In this document: piece after piece, positions 1 through 7,131 of the stretch
How positions within the stretch are numbered: position 1 is the first letter of the stretch
Layout of the letters: every line of letters starts with the position of its first letter
Origin: B1 sp044370475
GTDB taxonomy: Bacteria; Bacteroidota; Bacteroidia; UKL13-3
Length of the DNA: 64,000 nt
NCBI GenBank assembly: GCA_044370475.1
Contig: JBILVK010000004.1
Coordinates: forward strand, 4,772-68,771
Direction of reading: 5' to 3'
The notes under the pieces: model-generated
What the model was told of the DNA's origin: nothing
Seen by the model: only the letters and a program-made list of their open reading frames with translations
Database searches by the model: none
Position numbers and translations under genes: made by a program

Positions 1-237
1 CCTGTAAGCGTAGCACAGGTAGCACCCATTGGTTTTCACCGCCCGGAAGTGAAGGCAGAAGTTGAAACCAAAGCTGTTTCAATGATGGCTTCAGAAGCGG
101 TTCCTTTGGATCAAGTAAGCGAAATGAATAAGAGAATGGGTGATAGTCCGGCATGCCCTACTTGCGGACATATAACCATACGCAGTGGTGCTTGTTACAA
201 GTGCTTGAATTGCGGTACACAGACTGGTTGTAGCTAG
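1..237 (+). CDS. nrdJ: Vitamin B12-dependent ribonucleotide reductase, C-terminal end (partial)
   Basis: The reading frame is open from the first base, so the 5' part lies outside the window; 78 codons remain. The tail carries the four-cysteine pattern CPTCG, then GACYKCLNCG and a final GCS. This closely resembles the zinc-ribbon-like C-terminus of class II (adenosylcobalamin-dependent) ribonucleoside-diphosphate reductases. In that family the C-terminal cysteines shuttle electrons to the active site, allowing oxygen-independent dNTP synthesis in the cytoplasm. A strong terminator follows 27 nt after the stop, so this is the end of a transcript. The assignment rests only on the tail; the catalytic barrel is not visible. 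Confidence 0.85.
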   Translation, partial: PVSVAQVAPIGFHRPEVKAEVETKAVSMMASEAVPLDQVSEMNKRMGDSPACPTCGHITIRSGACYKCLNCGTQTGCS

Positions 238-263
238 ATTAGGAATAAAAATAGATGAGAAAG

Positions 264-299
264 AGAGGCTGTTTCACAAGTTGAAACGGCCTCTTTTTT
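264..299 (+). terminator. Rho-independent terminator after nrdJ
   Basis: A 13-bp stem (264-276 with 282-294, one G-U pair) closes a 5-nt loop and runs into six T. It lies just after the nrdJ stop codon. Confidence 0.9.
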
Positions 300-526
300 G
301 TTTATGGTTGATGTAGCCTTGATTGGCCTACCCTTTTTAAAAAACCTTTTTTCAGTTTTTATAAATTATGTTAAGCACCAATTGTAATTATGATATAAAT
401 TAGCATCTTCAATAAATTTACAAAAGGAAAGAGGGAACTTAATAGATATAGGAATAGAAAAAGGACTTATTCGGTTCGGCGAACGCCGAAGCTTTATAGC
501 CCACTTTAACAAAACAGATAAATAAA
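300..526. other. Gene-free stretch with a short palindrome
   Basis: No supported gene is seen here. The only structure is an inverted repeat TTCGGC-GAAC-GCCGAA at 475-490, about 37 nt before the RhuM start. It has no T-run, so it is not an obvious terminator; it could be an operator or the edge of an acquired segment. No convincing TAnnTTTG promoter element was found. Confidence 0.4.
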
Positions 527-1525
527 ATGGAGAAAGCAAGCATCATTATATATCAAACTGAAGACGGGAAAACAAAAATTGAAACTCGTTTAGAAAATGA
601 AACTGTTTGGTTAACTATTGACCAAATGGCTGAGCTATTTCAGAAATCACGTTCTACCATCAATGAGCATATTTTAAACATTTATGACGAACAAGAAATT
701 GAAATTGAGTATACTATGAGAAAAATCGGAAATTCCGATTTTTCTACCAAACCTACTAATTACTACAATTTGGATGTAATAATTTCGGTGGGCTACAGGG
801 TAAAAAGCCATCAGGGCACAAAGTTCCGCCAATGGGCTACCGCAAGGCTTCGTGAATATATTGTAAAAGGCTTTACAATGAATGATGAGCTACTAAAGCA
901 AGGAGGTGGCGGCAATTATTTTGAAGAATTATTGGCTCGTATTCGTGATATACGTTCGTCTGAAAAAGTATTTTGGCGAAAGGTGCTTGATATTTATGCC
1001 ACCAGTATTGACTATGACCCTAAGCTGGAAATTTCGATTCAGTTTTTTCAAACCGTCCAAAACAAAATGCACTGGGCAGCACACGGACATACAGCAGCTG
1101 AAATCATTTACCAACGCATAGATGCAAAAAAGCCAAACCTTGGTTTAACCCACATTAAGGGAAATAAACCAACAAAGCAGGAAATAGAAATAGCTAAAAA
1201 CTATTTGAGTGAAAACGAACTAAATGTGCTTAACAGAATGGTAACCGCCTACTTGGAATTGGCTGAATTGCAAGCATTAAACCGATTGCCAATGTATATG
1301 AAAGATTGGATTGAACGCGTAGATGATTTTGTAAGAATGACAGGCAATAATATTTTGCAAAATGCAGGAACAGTGAGCCATATGCAGGCATTAGAAAAAG
1401 CAAATGCCGAATATGAAAAATACAAAGAGAAAATGAAAAACGAACTATCTGAGGGCGAAAAGCACTTTATAAAACAAATAGAAAGCACTGCAAAAAAATT
1501 GAAACCCAGAAAAAACCAAAATTAA
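527..1525 (+). CDS. RhuM family (virulence RhuM-like) protein
   Basis: The protein has 332 aa. The N-terminal part (LENETVWLTIDQMAELFQKS at about 22-41, then a conserved YYNLDVIISVGYRVKS block at about 78-93 and GTKFRQWATARLREY) is the characteristic core of the RhuM family, named for a Salmonella pathogenicity-island-3 gene. The MAELF..SRSTINEHI segment looks like a helix-turn-helix. The C-terminal third is helical and Lys/Glu-rich. Biochemical activity is not established; family members are scattered on genomic islands and near mobile or defence genes. The SWIM gene follows 21 nt downstream on the same strand, suggesting one transcript. A lone member between two housekeeping-type genes suggests horizontal acquisition, which is inference. 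Confidence 0.85.
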   Translation: MEKASIIIYQTEDGKTKIETRLENETVWLTIDQMAELFQKSRSTINEHILNIYDEQEIEIEYTMRKIGNSDFSTKPTNYYNLDVIISVGYRVKSHQGTKFRQWATARLREYIVKGFTMNDELLKQGGGGNYFEELLARIRDIRSSEKVFWRKVLDIYATSIDYDPKLEISIQFFQTVQNKMHWAAHGHTAAEIIYQRIDAKKPNLGLTHIKGNKPTKQEIEIAKNYLSENELNVLNRMVTAYLELAELQALNRLPMYMKDWIERVDDFVRMTGNNILQNAGTVSHMQALEKANAEYEKYKEKMKNELSEGEKHFIKQIESTAKKLKPRKNQN

Positions 1526-1546
1526 AGAAATATTACTTGGATAAAC

Positions 1547-3256
1547 ATGCAAATCTCAATTCATCAATTTGAGCAATTTATTAATGAAACCATTTTAAAA
1601 AGAGGTTTAACATATTTTAAAAATGGTTATGTTAGCGAGCCAGAAGAAATTGCTGCAGGAGTTTATGAAGCTATAGTTACTGGTAGGGAAAATTATACCG
1701 TTAAATTAAAAATAAAAAACAACACTGTTTTGGAGCATGTTTGCTCTTGCCCATACGATATGGGATCTGTTTGCAAGCATGTTGTAGCCGTTCTGTTTTA
1801 TATCCAACAAGATGTGTTGGATTTAGAACCTAAAGTTTTGCAGCTTCAAAAGTCAAATGAAGAAGCTACAGCAAAAAAAATTAAAAGGAAAACTATTTCA
1901 GAGCAGGTGGATGATGTACTTGAAAAAATTACACATGATGAACTAAAGCAGTTTATTCAAGAAAAAGCTGAACAAAATCCTTCGTTCAGGAATGTTTTTT
2001 TATACTCCTTTGCCCATCAAAACAACAATGAATCAAAAGAATTTTATTCCAAACAAGTTAAATCCACTCTTCGAGAAGCGTCTGGTAGAGAAGGATTTAT
2101 CCATTGGAATAAGGCAGGAAGTGTAGCTAAACAGATAAGTGAATTATTGAATGCTGCACAAAAGCAAATCGAAAACAAAAATTTCAAAAGTGCTATTTTT
2201 ATTTGCACCGCGGTTATGGAGGAAATGAAAGAGGCACTTCAATTTGCCGATGATAGCTCTGGTGATATTGGAGGATGCATTGACTTCGCTTTTGAATTAT
2301 TATTTACCATTGCTAAAGAAAAATTACCAAAAGAAATACGAACACAATTATTTGACTATTGTCTTTCATCTTTTGAAAAACAAACATATTTAGGATGGGA
2401 TTGGCATTTGGGTGTTTTGCAAATTGCATCTGAAATTTTGAACGATGAGGAAGAAGGGCAACGATTGTTTTCTTGTCTTGAAAAAGTACAACATTCGAAT
2501 TATGAAAAAGAGGCAGTTCAATGCATCAAATTGAACATTATACGAAAAACTAAAGGGGATGAGGAAGCCCAAAAATTCATCGAACAAAATCTTTCTAACC
2601 CGAATTTAAGAAGGGAAGCCATACAAAAATCATTGTGGGAAAAGGACTATGAAAAAGCAATAGCAATTTCTAAAGACGGAATAATTCAGGACGAAAAAAG
2701 CAAACCAGGTTTAGCAATAGAATGGTACGATTGGCTTTTGAAAATAGCCCAAGCCCAAAAGCAGAAAGATAAGATTATTGAATACGCCCGTTTACTTTTA
2801 ATAGATAATTTCAGGCACGAACAGGATTATTACCAACTGCTTAAAAGCAATATAGAACCTCAACTGTGGAAGGCATTTGTAGAAGGATTAATAAGAGATA
2901 TTACAAAAAAAAATCGATGGCTTGATGTTGACTTAATTGCTAAAATATATATTGTAGAAGAATGGTGGATTAGATTGCTGGAACTTATCAAACAAAAACC
3001 GTCATTAAGCTATATTGAACATTACGAAAAATACCTTTCTAAAGATTTTTCTGATGAACTTGTTTTACTGTACGGAAACGAAATAGTAAAATACTTGGAA
3101 AACAACACCGGAAGAAATCATTATCAAACTACTTGTAGATATCTTAGACGAATGATTAAACTCGACGGCAGAGAAATGGTTGAAAAAATGGTCTCCGATT
3201 TCAGGAAGCAATACCCACAACGTAGAGCCTTGATGGAAGAACTAAACCGAATTTAA
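1547..3256 (+). CDS. SWIM zinc-finger domain protein
   Basis: The protein has 569 aa. Near residues 67-80 the sequence CSCPYDMGSVCKHVVA matches the SWIM zinc-finger pattern CxCx(n)CxH, a domain that binds DNA or protein partners. The rest (about 130-569) is a long alpha-helical solenoid-like region rich in Lys, Glu and Trp without a domain I recognise. Bacterial SWIM proteins of this size often sit next to SWI/SNF ATPases or MoxR/VWA genes, but none is present here. Its only partner in the window is the RhuM-like gene 21 nt upstream. Function is unknown. No signal peptide is seen, so it is cytoplasmic. Confidence 0.8.
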   Translation: MQISIHQFEQFINETILKRGLTYFKNGYVSEPEEIAAGVYEAIVTGRENYTVKLKIKNNTVLEHVCSCPYDMGSVCKHVVAVLFYIQQDVLDLEPKVLQLQKSNEEATAKKIKRKTISEQVDDVLEKITHDELKQFIQEKAEQNPSFRNVFLYSFAHQNNNESKEFYSKQVKSTLREASGREGFIHWNKAGSVAKQISELLNAAQKQIENKNFKSAIFICTAVMEEMKEALQFADDSSGDIGGCIDFAFELLFTIAKEKLPKEIRTQLFDYCLSSFEKQTYLGWDWHLGVLQIASEILNDEEEGQRLFSCLEKVQHSNYEKEAVQCIKLNIIRKTKGDEEAQKFIEQNLSNPNLRREAIQKSLWEKDYEKAIAISKDGIIQDEKSKPGLAIEWYDWLLKIAQAQKQKDKIIEYARLLLIDNFRHEQDYYQLLKSNIEPQLWKAFVEGLIRDITKKNRWLDVDLIAKIYIVEEWWIRLLELIKQKPSLSYIEHYEKYLSKDFSDELVLLYGNEIVKYLENNTGRNHYQTTCRYLRRMIKLDGREMVEKMVSDFRKQYPQRRALMEELNRI

Positions 3257-3347
3257 ATTCAAAATTATTTTTCACAAGTATCTTTTCCTTTAAAAGCAAG
3301 TACACTCGTAATTTTTTTTTATATTGTGCCCTCAAAATTTCTGTAAT

Positions 3348-5789
3348 ATGAACCAATCCTTTTTTAAGAAGGCCCTTCCGCATCTCATTGCATTTGCATT
3401 AATCATGCTTGTGATTTTTGTTTATTTCACACCCTTGTTCAATGGCAAAGTTTTAAAACAATACGATGTATTGCAATGGAAAGCAACTTTCCAAGAAATT
3501 GCCCAATTTGAAAAAGCCAGTGGAGAGCGCACTTTTTGGACAAATAGTATTTTTGGTGGAATGCCAAGTTACTTGATTGGTGCAACCTACCATGGCAATT
3601 ACACGGGAAATATTTTGTTTTATATTTCGGTACTTTTTAAGCATCCATCAGATACCATCTTTTTGTTGTTTGCTTGTTTTTATATTTTGTTACTTGCCTT
3701 TGAGGTATCGCCTTGGCTGGCTATGGTGGGCTCTTTGGCCTTTGCCCTATCCTCCTTTAACTTTATAAATATAGATGCCGGACATATCACCAAGGGGAAT
3801 GCGATAGCCTTTATACCGCTGGTTTTGGCGGGTATGCAAATTACCTTACACAAGAATAAATGGTGGGGTGCCATCTTAACAGGTATTGCAGTTTCATTTG
3901 AATTAGCCGCAGGTCACGTTCAGATTACCTATTATCTCATTTTCATCATTTTGGCTTGGATGATTGTGGAATTGGTTCAGGCCGTGAAAAATAAAACTTT
4001 GCCTTCTTTTATCACTGCTGGTGCCTTTATGGCCATTGCCGCAGCCATTGGAATAGGCACTAATATTACGGGATTATTGGCAACCGAAGAGTATGGCAAA
4101 TACAGTATTCGCGGTAAATCTGAGTTAACCAAAACCCAAACTGGAGAAAGCAATTTTGCCAATAGCTCATCTGGCTTAGATAAAGACTACGCCCTATCTT
4201 GGAGTAATGGCGTAGCAGAACCATTAACCATTTTGATTCCGAATTTTTATGGCGGAGCCAGCAATGGCGATTTGGGAACGGGCAGCGAAACTTACAAAGA
4301 ATTGCAAAAGCAGGGAATTCCTAATGCCAAGTCTGTGGTGAGTCAGATGCCCATTTATTGGGGAGATCAGCCATTTACGGCCGGACCTATTTACTATGGG
4401 GCCATTATGGTATTCTTATTTGTTTTGGGTATGTTTTTGTTGAAGGGTCCAGAGAAGTGGTGGATATTTTCTGCCGCCGTGGTAGCTATATTTTTATCTA
4501 TGGGTAAGAATTTTATGCCATTTACCGACCTATTCTTTAACTACTTTCCGTTGTATAATAAATTTAGGTCGGTTACCTTTATTCTCTGCGTTGCACAGAC
4601 CATGTTTCCTTTCTTGGCCATCCTTACTTTAAAAGAATTGAGTGAGAAGAAAATTGCCGATAAAGACTGGATGAAAGCCATGAAATTTAGTTTGGGAATT
4701 GTGGGCGGCTTATGTTTGATTTTGGCTTTAATACCAGGTATGTTTTTTGATTTTAGCAGCGAGAGTGATGCACGTATGAATTTCCCTGCATGGCTTATAA
4801 CCACACTAACTGCAGACCGTGAAAACTTGTTAAGAATGGATGCTTTGCGTTCGTTGGTGTTTATATTATTAGCTGTTGCTGTATTGTGGTTTTTCCAAAA
4901 AGGAAAGCTCAAAAAAGAGTATATGGTTATGGCGCTTGGTTTGTTAACGGTTGTAGATTTATGGGGAGTAGATAAACGCTATTTAAACGAGAAGGATTTT
5001 GAAAAGAAAAAGGGAGAAGTTGCTATTGATAAGACTCCAATTGATGAGCAAATTTTGGCCGATAAAGACATTCATTATAGGGTTTATAACAATACCACAG
5101 ATTTTGACAAAGATGCCCTAACAGCCTATTACCACAAGTCGCTCGGCGGTTACCATGGTGCAAAAATGCGCAGGTACCAAGAGTTAATTGAATGGCAGTT
5201 GAGTAAAATGAATATGGAGTGTTACAATATGTTGAATGCCAAATATTTTATTTTACAAGATTCAACTGGAGGTAAGTACGTGCAAAGAAATCCGGGAGCC
5301 AATGGCAATGCTTGGTTTGTAAACGACATTAAGTGGGTTAATAATGCGGATGAAGAGATAGTGGCTTTAACTGGTTTTAAGAGCAGGGAAACAGCCATTA
5401 TGGATAAGCGTTTTGAAGAAGGTTTGGCTGGTTTTAAACCCATGGCCGATTCTGCTTCAAGTATTGTTTTAACGGCTTATCAGCCTAATAAATTGGTGTA
5501 TTCCACACAAGCGTCGAGCGATCAATTTGCGGTGTTCTCTGAGGTTCATTACGAAAAAGGATGGAATGCCTATATAGATGGTGCCTTGGTGCCACATGTG
5601 CGTGCAAACTTCTTGTTAAGGGCCATGAAAGTGCCAGCGGGCAAGCACGAGGTAGTATTTAAGTTTGAACCAACTGTTATTGCTACAGGAGAGAGGATAG
5701 CCTATGCATCGTCATTTGCCTTGTATGGCGGGTTAATTCTCATTATGATTATGTCCCTTATGAAACGTAAAAAGGGAGAGCAAGCATAA
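3348..5789 (+). CDS. YfhO-family polytopic membrane protein
   Basis: The protein has 813 aa from the ATG at 3348; the frame also allows a TTG at 3324, but the ATG begins directly before the first membrane segment (LIAFALIMLVIFVYF). About a dozen hydrophobic segments fill residues 10-540, followed by a large soluble C-terminal part (about 560-780) and one last membrane helix near 790-808. This is the layout of YfhO-type proteins, GT-C-like membrane proteins linked in Firmicutes to glycosylation of cell-wall polymers. The extracytoplasmic motif FGGMPSYLIG and the YYHKSLGGYHGAKMRRYQEL block are typical of Bacteroidota members. Substrate is unknown. Its stop overlaps the start of a small Cys-rich gene. 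Confidence 0.8.
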   Translation: MNQSFFKKALPHLIAFALIMLVIFVYFTPLFNGKVLKQYDVLQWKATFQEIAQFEKASGERTFWTNSIFGGMPSYLIGATYHGNYTGNILFYISVLFKHPSDTIFLLFACFYILLLAFEVSPWLAMVGSLAFALSSFNFINIDAGHITKGNAIAFIPLVLAGMQITLHKNKWWGAILTGIAVSFELAAGHVQITYYLIFIILAWMIVELVQAVKNKTLPSFITAGAFMAIAAAIGIGTNITGLLATEEYGKYSIRGKSELTKTQTGESNFANSSSGLDKDYALSWSNGVAEPLTILIPNFYGGASNGDLGTGSETYKELQKQGIPNAKSVVSQMPIYWGDQPFTAGPIYYGAIMVFLFVLGMFLLKGPEKWWIFSAAVVAIFLSMGKNFMPFTDLFFNYFPLYNKFRSVTFILCVAQTMFPFLAILTLKELSEKKIADKDWMKAMKFSLGIVGGLCLILALIPGMFFDFSSESDARMNFPAWLITTLTADRENLLRMDALRSLVFILLAVAVLWFFQKGKLKKEYMVMALGLLTVVDLWGVDKRYLNEKDFEKKKGEVAIDKTPIDEQILADKDIHYRVYNNTTDFDKDALTAYYHKSLGGYHGAKMRRYQELIEWQLSKMNMECYNMLNAKYFILQDSTGGKYVQRNPGANGNAWFVNDIKWVNNADEEIVALTGFKSRETAIMDKRFEEGLAGFKPMADSASSIVLTAYQPNKLVYSTQASSDQFAVFSEVHYEKGWNAYIDGALVPHVRANFLLRAMKVPAGKHEVVFKFEPTVIATGERIAYASSFALYGGLILIMIMSLMKRKKGEQA

Positions 5790-5938
5790 TGGCTGCTTTT
5801 GATTGGCAATATGTAGTTGTAGGAATTATTTTACTCGGTTCGATCCTATACGTTTTACGGTTTTTATTTAAAAGCAGTAAGGGCGAGTCCTGCGCCAGTG
5901 GCGCGGCATGCAAGTGTGAGGGAAAGGTTGTTAAATAA
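5789..5938 (+). CDS. Small Cys-rich single-pass membrane protein (49 aa)
   Basis: The ATG overlaps the stop of the YfhO-type gene by one base (TAATG), an arrangement that favours translational coupling. The predicted 49-aa peptide has one hydrophobic helix (about residues 7-27, VVVGIILLGSILYVLRFLF) followed by a short cytoplasmic-looking tail with three cysteines (ESCASGAACKCEG). The plan of one helix plus a Cys/Gly/Ser-rich tail resembles the short FeoB-associated Cys-rich membrane proteins of Bacteroidota, but no feoB is nearby, so that name is only a comparison. A bidirectional terminator begins 3 nt after the stop. It is too short for most gene-calling cut-offs and easily missed. Confidence 0.6.
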   Translation: MAAFDWQYVVVGIILLGSILYVLRFLFKSSKGESCASGAACKCEGKVVK

Positions 5939-5940
5939 AA

Positions 5941-5968
5941 AAAGGCTGTCTATTAGACAGCCTTTTTT
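5941..5968. terminator. Bidirectional terminator between the YfhO operon and the OmpA gene
   Basis: Stem 5941-5951 with 5955-5965 (AAAGGCTGTCT / AGACAGCCTTT), 3-nt loop, with an A-tract before and a T-tract after. It can therefore end both the rightward YfhO transcript and the leftward OmpA transcript, whose stop lies at 5989. Confidence 0.9.
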
Positions 5969-5988
5969 ATGGTATAATATGGATTAAT

Positions 5989-6927
5989 TTATTGCTTGTT
6001 GATGAGTTTGTAGAGCTCGTCTAATCTTGGGGTGAGGATAATTTCTGTGCGTCTGTTTTTGGCTCTTCCCTCGGCGGTTTCGTTGCTGGCTTTTGGCACA
6101 TACTCGCCTCTTCCGGCAGCAGTAAGCATTTTTGCATCTACTTTGTAGGTTTCATCTAACAGGCGAACAATGTTTGTAGCGCGGGCCACACTTAAGTCCC
6201 AGTTGTCTTGAAATTGGGCTGTTTTTATAGGCACATTGTCGGTATGCCCTTCAATCATGATTGACACATCCTTGTTTTTGTTTAGGATATCGGCAACGGT
6301 TTTGATGGCAGCTTTTCCTTTTTCTTCCACTTCTGCGCTACCGCTTCTAAATAGCAATTTATCTGTCATAGAAACATAAACCTTACCATTCTTCATTTCA
6401 ACCGAAATTTCGTCGCTATTGAAGCTTAAAAGGGCCTTTTTAATTACATTGTTCAATGCATTGGTAAGTGAATCTTGTTTACGCAACATATCTTCCAATT
6501 CTGCCAATCTTTTTTCGCGGGCTAGCAACTGTTCTCCTTTTTCTTTAAGGGCTAGGTTAAGTTGCTCGGTTCTGTTGAGACTCGATTTAATAAGTTCGGT
6601 ATACTTATCATTCATCTCGTTGTAATCGTCTTTTAGGAGACGATGTTTTTCTTGCAATTCTGTATGCTGTAAAGTAAGCTCGTTGTACCTGCCATCCAAA
6701 TCGCGGTATTTTATACCTCTTTCTGTGGTGTCTTTGTTAAAAGCTAAATTGAGTAGGTGCAAAGAATCTCTTTGGTAGGTTGCCTCTTTATGGCGTTTAG
6801 ATAAAAATGCATTGTGCATTTTATCGCCAAAGGTTTTCGGTTCTTTTATCTTTCCTTTTGGTTCTAAATCTTGTGCTATAGCTGCACCAGAAATTAGAAC
6901 TGCTGCAATTATCAATTTTATTTTCAT
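5989..6927 (-). CDS. OmpA-family peptidoglycan-binding protein with coiled coil
   Basis: The protein has 312 aa. A signal peptide (KIKLIIAAVLISGAAIAQ) is followed by a long Gln/Glu/Lys-rich coiled coil (about 45-160) and a C-terminal OmpA-like domain (about 185-300). The domain shows the peptidoglycan-binding signature IEGHTDNVPI...NWDLSVARA and the NRRTEI tail. Such proteins anchor the outer membrane or an envelope machine to peptidoglycan in the periplasm. No beta-barrel is present, so unlike classical OmpA this is a periplasmic or lipid-independent tether with a spacer, similar in plan to MotB-like OmpA proteins. It stands alone as a leftward single gene between two bidirectional terminators. 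Confidence 0.88.
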   Translation of the reverse strand: MKIKLIIAAVLISGAAIAQDLEPKGKIKEPKTFGDKMHNAFLSKRHKEATYQRDSLHLLNLAFNKDTTERGIKYRDLDGRYNELTLQHTELQEKHRLLKDDYNEMNDKYTELIKSSLNRTEQLNLALKEKGEQLLAREKRLAELEDMLRKQDSLTNALNNVIKKALLSFNSDEISVEMKNGKVYVSMTDKLLFRSGSAEVEEKGKAAIKTVADILNKNKDVSIMIEGHTDNVPIKTAQFQDNWDLSVARATNIVRLLDETYKVDAKMLTAAGRGEYVPKASNETAEGRAKNRRTEIILTPRLDELYKLINKQ

Positions 6928-7080
6928 TTGAATACTGAATTTTGCACGAAGTTGCTTCAGATACCTTGCTTCACCAAGCTTTTGATATGCTTTTTATTCG
7001 CATGATTAAGGTGAGTGTTCAATATAGCAAACAAATGAGGCCAAGCTATTGCATGGCAAATAGGTTCAGACCGAAAAAGA

Positions 7081-7114
7081 AAAAGGCCACTAGAACGGAT
7101 TCTAGCGGCCTTTT
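7081..7114. terminator. Bidirectional terminator downstream of secDF
   Basis: The hairpin AAAAGGCC + CTAGAA (7081-7095) pairs with TTCTAG + GGCCTTTT (7100-7114), with one A/C mismatch and the loop CGGA. Because both flanks are A/T tracts it works in either direction. It ends the leftward secDF transcript. Confidence 0.85.
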
Positions 7115-7131
7115 ATTAATGCGATATCTAA

